Shown here: piece by piece, positions 61,565 through 64,000 of the stretch | Layout: each line of letters starts with the position of its first letter | Position numbering within the stretch: the first letter of the stretch is position 1 | NCBI GenBank assembly: GCA_903772945.1 | Contig: CAICTM010000055.1 | Location: forward strand, 1-64,000 | Direction of reading: 5' to 3' | From: Seminavis robusta | Lineage: Eukaryota > Bacillariophyta > Bacillariophyceae > Naviculales > Naviculaceae | DNA length: 64,000 nt | Notes under the pieces: generated by a model | The model's database searches: none | The model's input: the letters and a program-made list of their open reading frames with translations, nothing else | What the model was told of the DNA's origin: nothing | Program-made: the position numbers and the translations under genes

Positions 61565-62217
61565 GCAGCGAAAAGGTAACAGGCAGAAGAGCACTCTGCG
61601 ACTCTGCGACTCTCACTGATGAACCATCGCGACAACAACTCCGCCCCTTCTTGCGCTGGCGTTTGGAAAAAAGGACTCACATTTGCCCCTTCTCGGCGCG
61701 GGAGTGCAAAGTTTTGCTCTATCACAACAATCGACACCGCACAGAAATAATGGGTAGACTAATACGAGCAGCTTCGATTTTTCTGATTCAAACGCGTGCC
61801 GGCTTTTCTGGTACACTTCTACGAGTGCTAGTGTAGAAATGTAGGAAGAAGGTGGGCTCGCGTTTGAATCAATAGAAACGAAGCTGCCTGTACGCATGAA
61901 GCTCCTTCAATCGAAGGAGTGAGTCAAGTCGATTCTGCAGCAGCCACTTTGGGAGATCCTGGTGTGCGCGATACCGATAGCATCAAGCTACCGTAGGCTG
62001 AGTTTTTCAGTGGGTCTGGCAGATAGAGCAGCTACAGCTGCCTACAGCCGTGCTGCAAATTCCAACCGACCACACAACATACCGGTGCGTAGCTAGCCTA
62101 CCAGTACTGTATCATACATGGACCATACAAGGACCCTCCGACCTGATACCGGAAGCCATCGGTGCAGAGCTATCCGATTCCAGCAAAGCCGGTACATGTT
62201 GTTCTACGTATCAACAT
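61565..62217. other. Intergenic DNA between two minus-strand genes
   Basis: 653 bases: the GH20 promoter side and the 3' flank of the SGNH gene. No gene is seen. Confidence 0.5.
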
Positions 62218-63831
62218 CTATCTTATACTCATGGGTTCACTTGCGGATGGCACCATGAGACCAATAACAGCTTGCAAGCCAATCTCCGTTGTCCCACCAT
62301 TGGTGCAAAGTTCGAGTGTGTACTCATCGGACGGGGGCACATGGTCTGCGATATGAACCCATTTCTTGAGCCATTTTCTAGCAACACCACTCAGGCACCA
62401 TGCTCCATCATCCGAAACATTCAACTGATGTCCATTTAGTACAATTGATAGACGGGGAAGATCAAACGAAAACCCGAGCCATGCCAAGTCAGGTTCTTGG
62501 ATTACAAAGGTTGTCGTTGATGTATCATTATTGCACATGGGAAGAATCCAACCATGGAAACGATCCTTGCGATCAGTGGCTTCCTTTCCCATGCTAATGG
62601 TTCCCCACTTTTGTATATCGTCGTGATTCCCAAGGGCCAGGGCAGTCTGCCCCGCGATTCTGGGTTGCCAGGCAGAGACAGTTCCAATGCGAGAATCTTG
62701 ACCAAAGAGATCGGTCCATAATGGATTCCAGGCTTCAGGAGAGTCCCCCAAAACATGACTGTGCCGAGGGATACCGGTATCGATGTTGAGTTCCTGTTTG
62801 CTTGCCACTGTTGCTGCACTACCGGTACATGAAAGCAAGTCTGTGTAGATTGCATGTTGGATCATGTTGGAAATGAGTTCGACTGCCCTGCAGTTGGGGT
62901 GGTGTGAATCATCAAGCAGGTCGTGGAAATTGGCAGCCACAGCATTGTGATCCACAGATGCTCCAACATTTACCAAGGAGATGCGCCACCCCATGCTGTT
63001 GTACTTTTCAATCAAATCTCCCCAGAATTCCAAGGGATGAGTGTTGATTGTTTCGTTGAGCTTTTCGGCTGCCTTGACTTGCCAGAGTGCCAAAATGAGA
63101 ATGGGAGGAGGAGGCTTGTTGGAAGATTGCCGAAAGTATGCATAAACCCGAGTCAACCAGAAATCTAGTTTCTTTGTTTTTTCTTCGATGGATCCCTCAT
63201 GATCATTCATGACATGCTCATGAATAATGAGATCAGTCCAGTTTGCATTGATTGTCTCATCTATCCACAGGGCACTCTCCACACTGCTTAGAGTCCCGTG
63301 AGCCATGTTGGATACCCCAATCTGAACAGTGTCATTCATTCCATTGTTAAGTCCCCGATACAGAAAATCGGCCCATGTTCCTGCATAGTCCTCTCCTCTA
63401 TACTGAAAGCTGCAGTTGCGTCCTGGCCTCGCTGATGCGGATCCTCCCAAAATGGCAATGTTGAATCTCGAGTTTGTTGTTTCACCATAAGCACGATTCT
63501 GACTCTGCAATATAGAGCCAATGGTGCAAGGTCTCCATGGAAGCGGGAAACCATTATCTAACACAGCTTGTGTCCTGGAGACCATAGTATCAAATGATCG
63601 CCTCCTGGAAAAACTCTTCAAAGCTTTCTTGGCTTGATTTTGCTGCGACTGCCACATTTCCTCGTGACGTGTACTAGTTTTGCGTTGCTCGATCGTTGCA
63701 GCTGCATCCCACGAGAACTGCGAGCCATGGTAGCAAAGAAATACCATTATCAGCAATGCAAAGCAGTTATGCCGTCGCAACCGCCAAGATTCCATCGCAG
63801 CCACACTACTAGTAGGAGGTCCCATTGTCAT
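62218..63831 (-). CDS. Type II membrane protein with SGNH/GDSL-hydrolase-like domain
   Basis: 537 residues from ATG 63831; the frame is open further upstream but without an ATG. A basic stretch and one membrane segment (CFALLIMVFLCYHGSQF) are followed by a luminal domain. NIAILGGSASARPGRNC near residue 125 gives the block I Gly-x-Ser. IQIGVSNMAHG and LIIHEHVMNDHE give the Gly/Asn block (N-D). LLDDSHHPNCRAVELISN near residue 312 gives the DxxH catalytic pair. These fit SGNH esterases such as carbohydrate O-acyl esterases. The C-terminal about 190 residues form a beta-rich extension (WLGFSFDLPRLSIVLNGHQL) with Cys and N-glycosylation sites. The likely role is modification of surface or secreted glycans; the substrate is unknown. 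A Golgi or cell-surface site is inferred. Confidence 0.75.
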   Translation of the reverse strand: MTMGPPTSSVAAMESWRLRRHNCFALLIMVFLCYHGSQFSWDAAATIEQRKTSTRHEEMWQSQQNQAKKALKSFSRRRSFDTMVSRTQAVLDNGFPLPWRPCTIGSILQSQNRAYGETTNSRFNIAILGGSASARPGRNCSFQYRGEDYAGTWADFLYRGLNNGMNDTVQIGVSNMAHGTLSSVESALWIDETINANWTDLIIHEHVMNDHEGSIEEKTKKLDFWLTRVYAYFRQSSNKPPPPILILALWQVKAAEKLNETINTHPLEFWGDLIEKYNSMGWRISLVNVGASVDHNAVAANFHDLLDDSHHPNCRAVELISNMIQHAIYTDLLSCTGSAATVASKQELNIDTGIPRHSHVLGDSPEAWNPLWTDLFGQDSRIGTVSAWQPRIAGQTALALGNHDDIQKWGTISMGKEATDRKDRFHGWILPMCNNDTSTTTFVIQEPDLAWLGFSFDLPRLSIVLNGHQLNVSDDGAWCLSGVARKWLKKWVHIADHVPPSDEYTLELCTNGGTTEIGLQAVIGLMVPSASEPMSIR

Positions 63832-64000
63832 CGCTGCGTTAACGTTGTTTTCCTGATGGGCAGTGTGCTCTGGTTTCTGATGTGGACAAAAAGCAAAAAG
63901 TGAGCGCAGGTTTTCGGTTTGCCTGGAATCCCGGCATAAATAACGTCTTTCTAAGCACAAGCACGTTTGAACTCAACGGCAAAAATTACTTGAAATACGC
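63832..64000. other. Upstream edge of the SGNH-like gene
   Basis: 169 bases up to the window end. The frame stays open to about 63960 but has no ATG, so an upstream exon outside the window cannot be excluded. Confidence 0.4.

Overview
The window looks like nuclear DNA of a diatom, probably a pennate one. The evidence is short GT-AG introns of about 70-95 bases in otherwise long open genes, a heat-shock-factor-type regulator with a glutamine-rich tail, secreted PPC/von Willebrand D proteins, membrane-anchored beta-propeller proteins, and intergenic DNA full of ACCGGTACC and CTAGCTAG palindromes. The likeness to benthic pennates such as Seminavis is from memory. Genes lie on both strands with no operons.

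Left part (1-14.9 kb): a decayed LEA-like repeat gene, a block of 51-base tandem repeats, a broken C-terminal piece of the tRNA-modifying enzyme MnmG/MTO1, an HSF-type transcription factor, a two-membrane-segment protein ending in SAP motifs, mitochondrial COQ9 with an inferred 8-base first exon, and a broken beta-propeller gene.

Middle (14.9-36 kb): a secreted amidohydrolase with a mucin-like tail, a Golgi-type glycosyltransferase-like protein, a large protein that reads as a GTPase relative without its nucleotide-binding motifs, then a cluster of mobile DNA. That cluster holds a PiggyBac-like transposase gene inside 20-base inverted repeats, a 520-base TA-flanked MITE, and a 405-base element packed with a TCGTCTCCTA motif. 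After it come a PPC/vWD gene and an apparently intact GTPase of the same family as the degenerate one.

Right part (36-64 kb): a lysine-rich LRR-like nuclear protein, a TPR plus Aha1-N co-chaperone, a second type of vWD protein, an ankyrin protein, a small SelW/Rdx-like gene whose frame crosses an in-frame TGA at the family's selenocysteine position, a near-copy of the PPC/vWD gene, an MFS transporter, a beta-propeller membrane protein, a tandem GH20 hexosaminidase-like protein whose first domain has lost the catalytic Asp-Glu pair, and an SGNH-hydrolase-like membrane protein.

The strongest candidates for new biology are the SelW-like gene with in-frame TGA, the GTPase and pseudo-GTPase pair, the uneven divergence of the two PPC/vWD genes, the double GH20 protein, and the motif-array element. 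All splice sites and domains were read by eye; no search was run.
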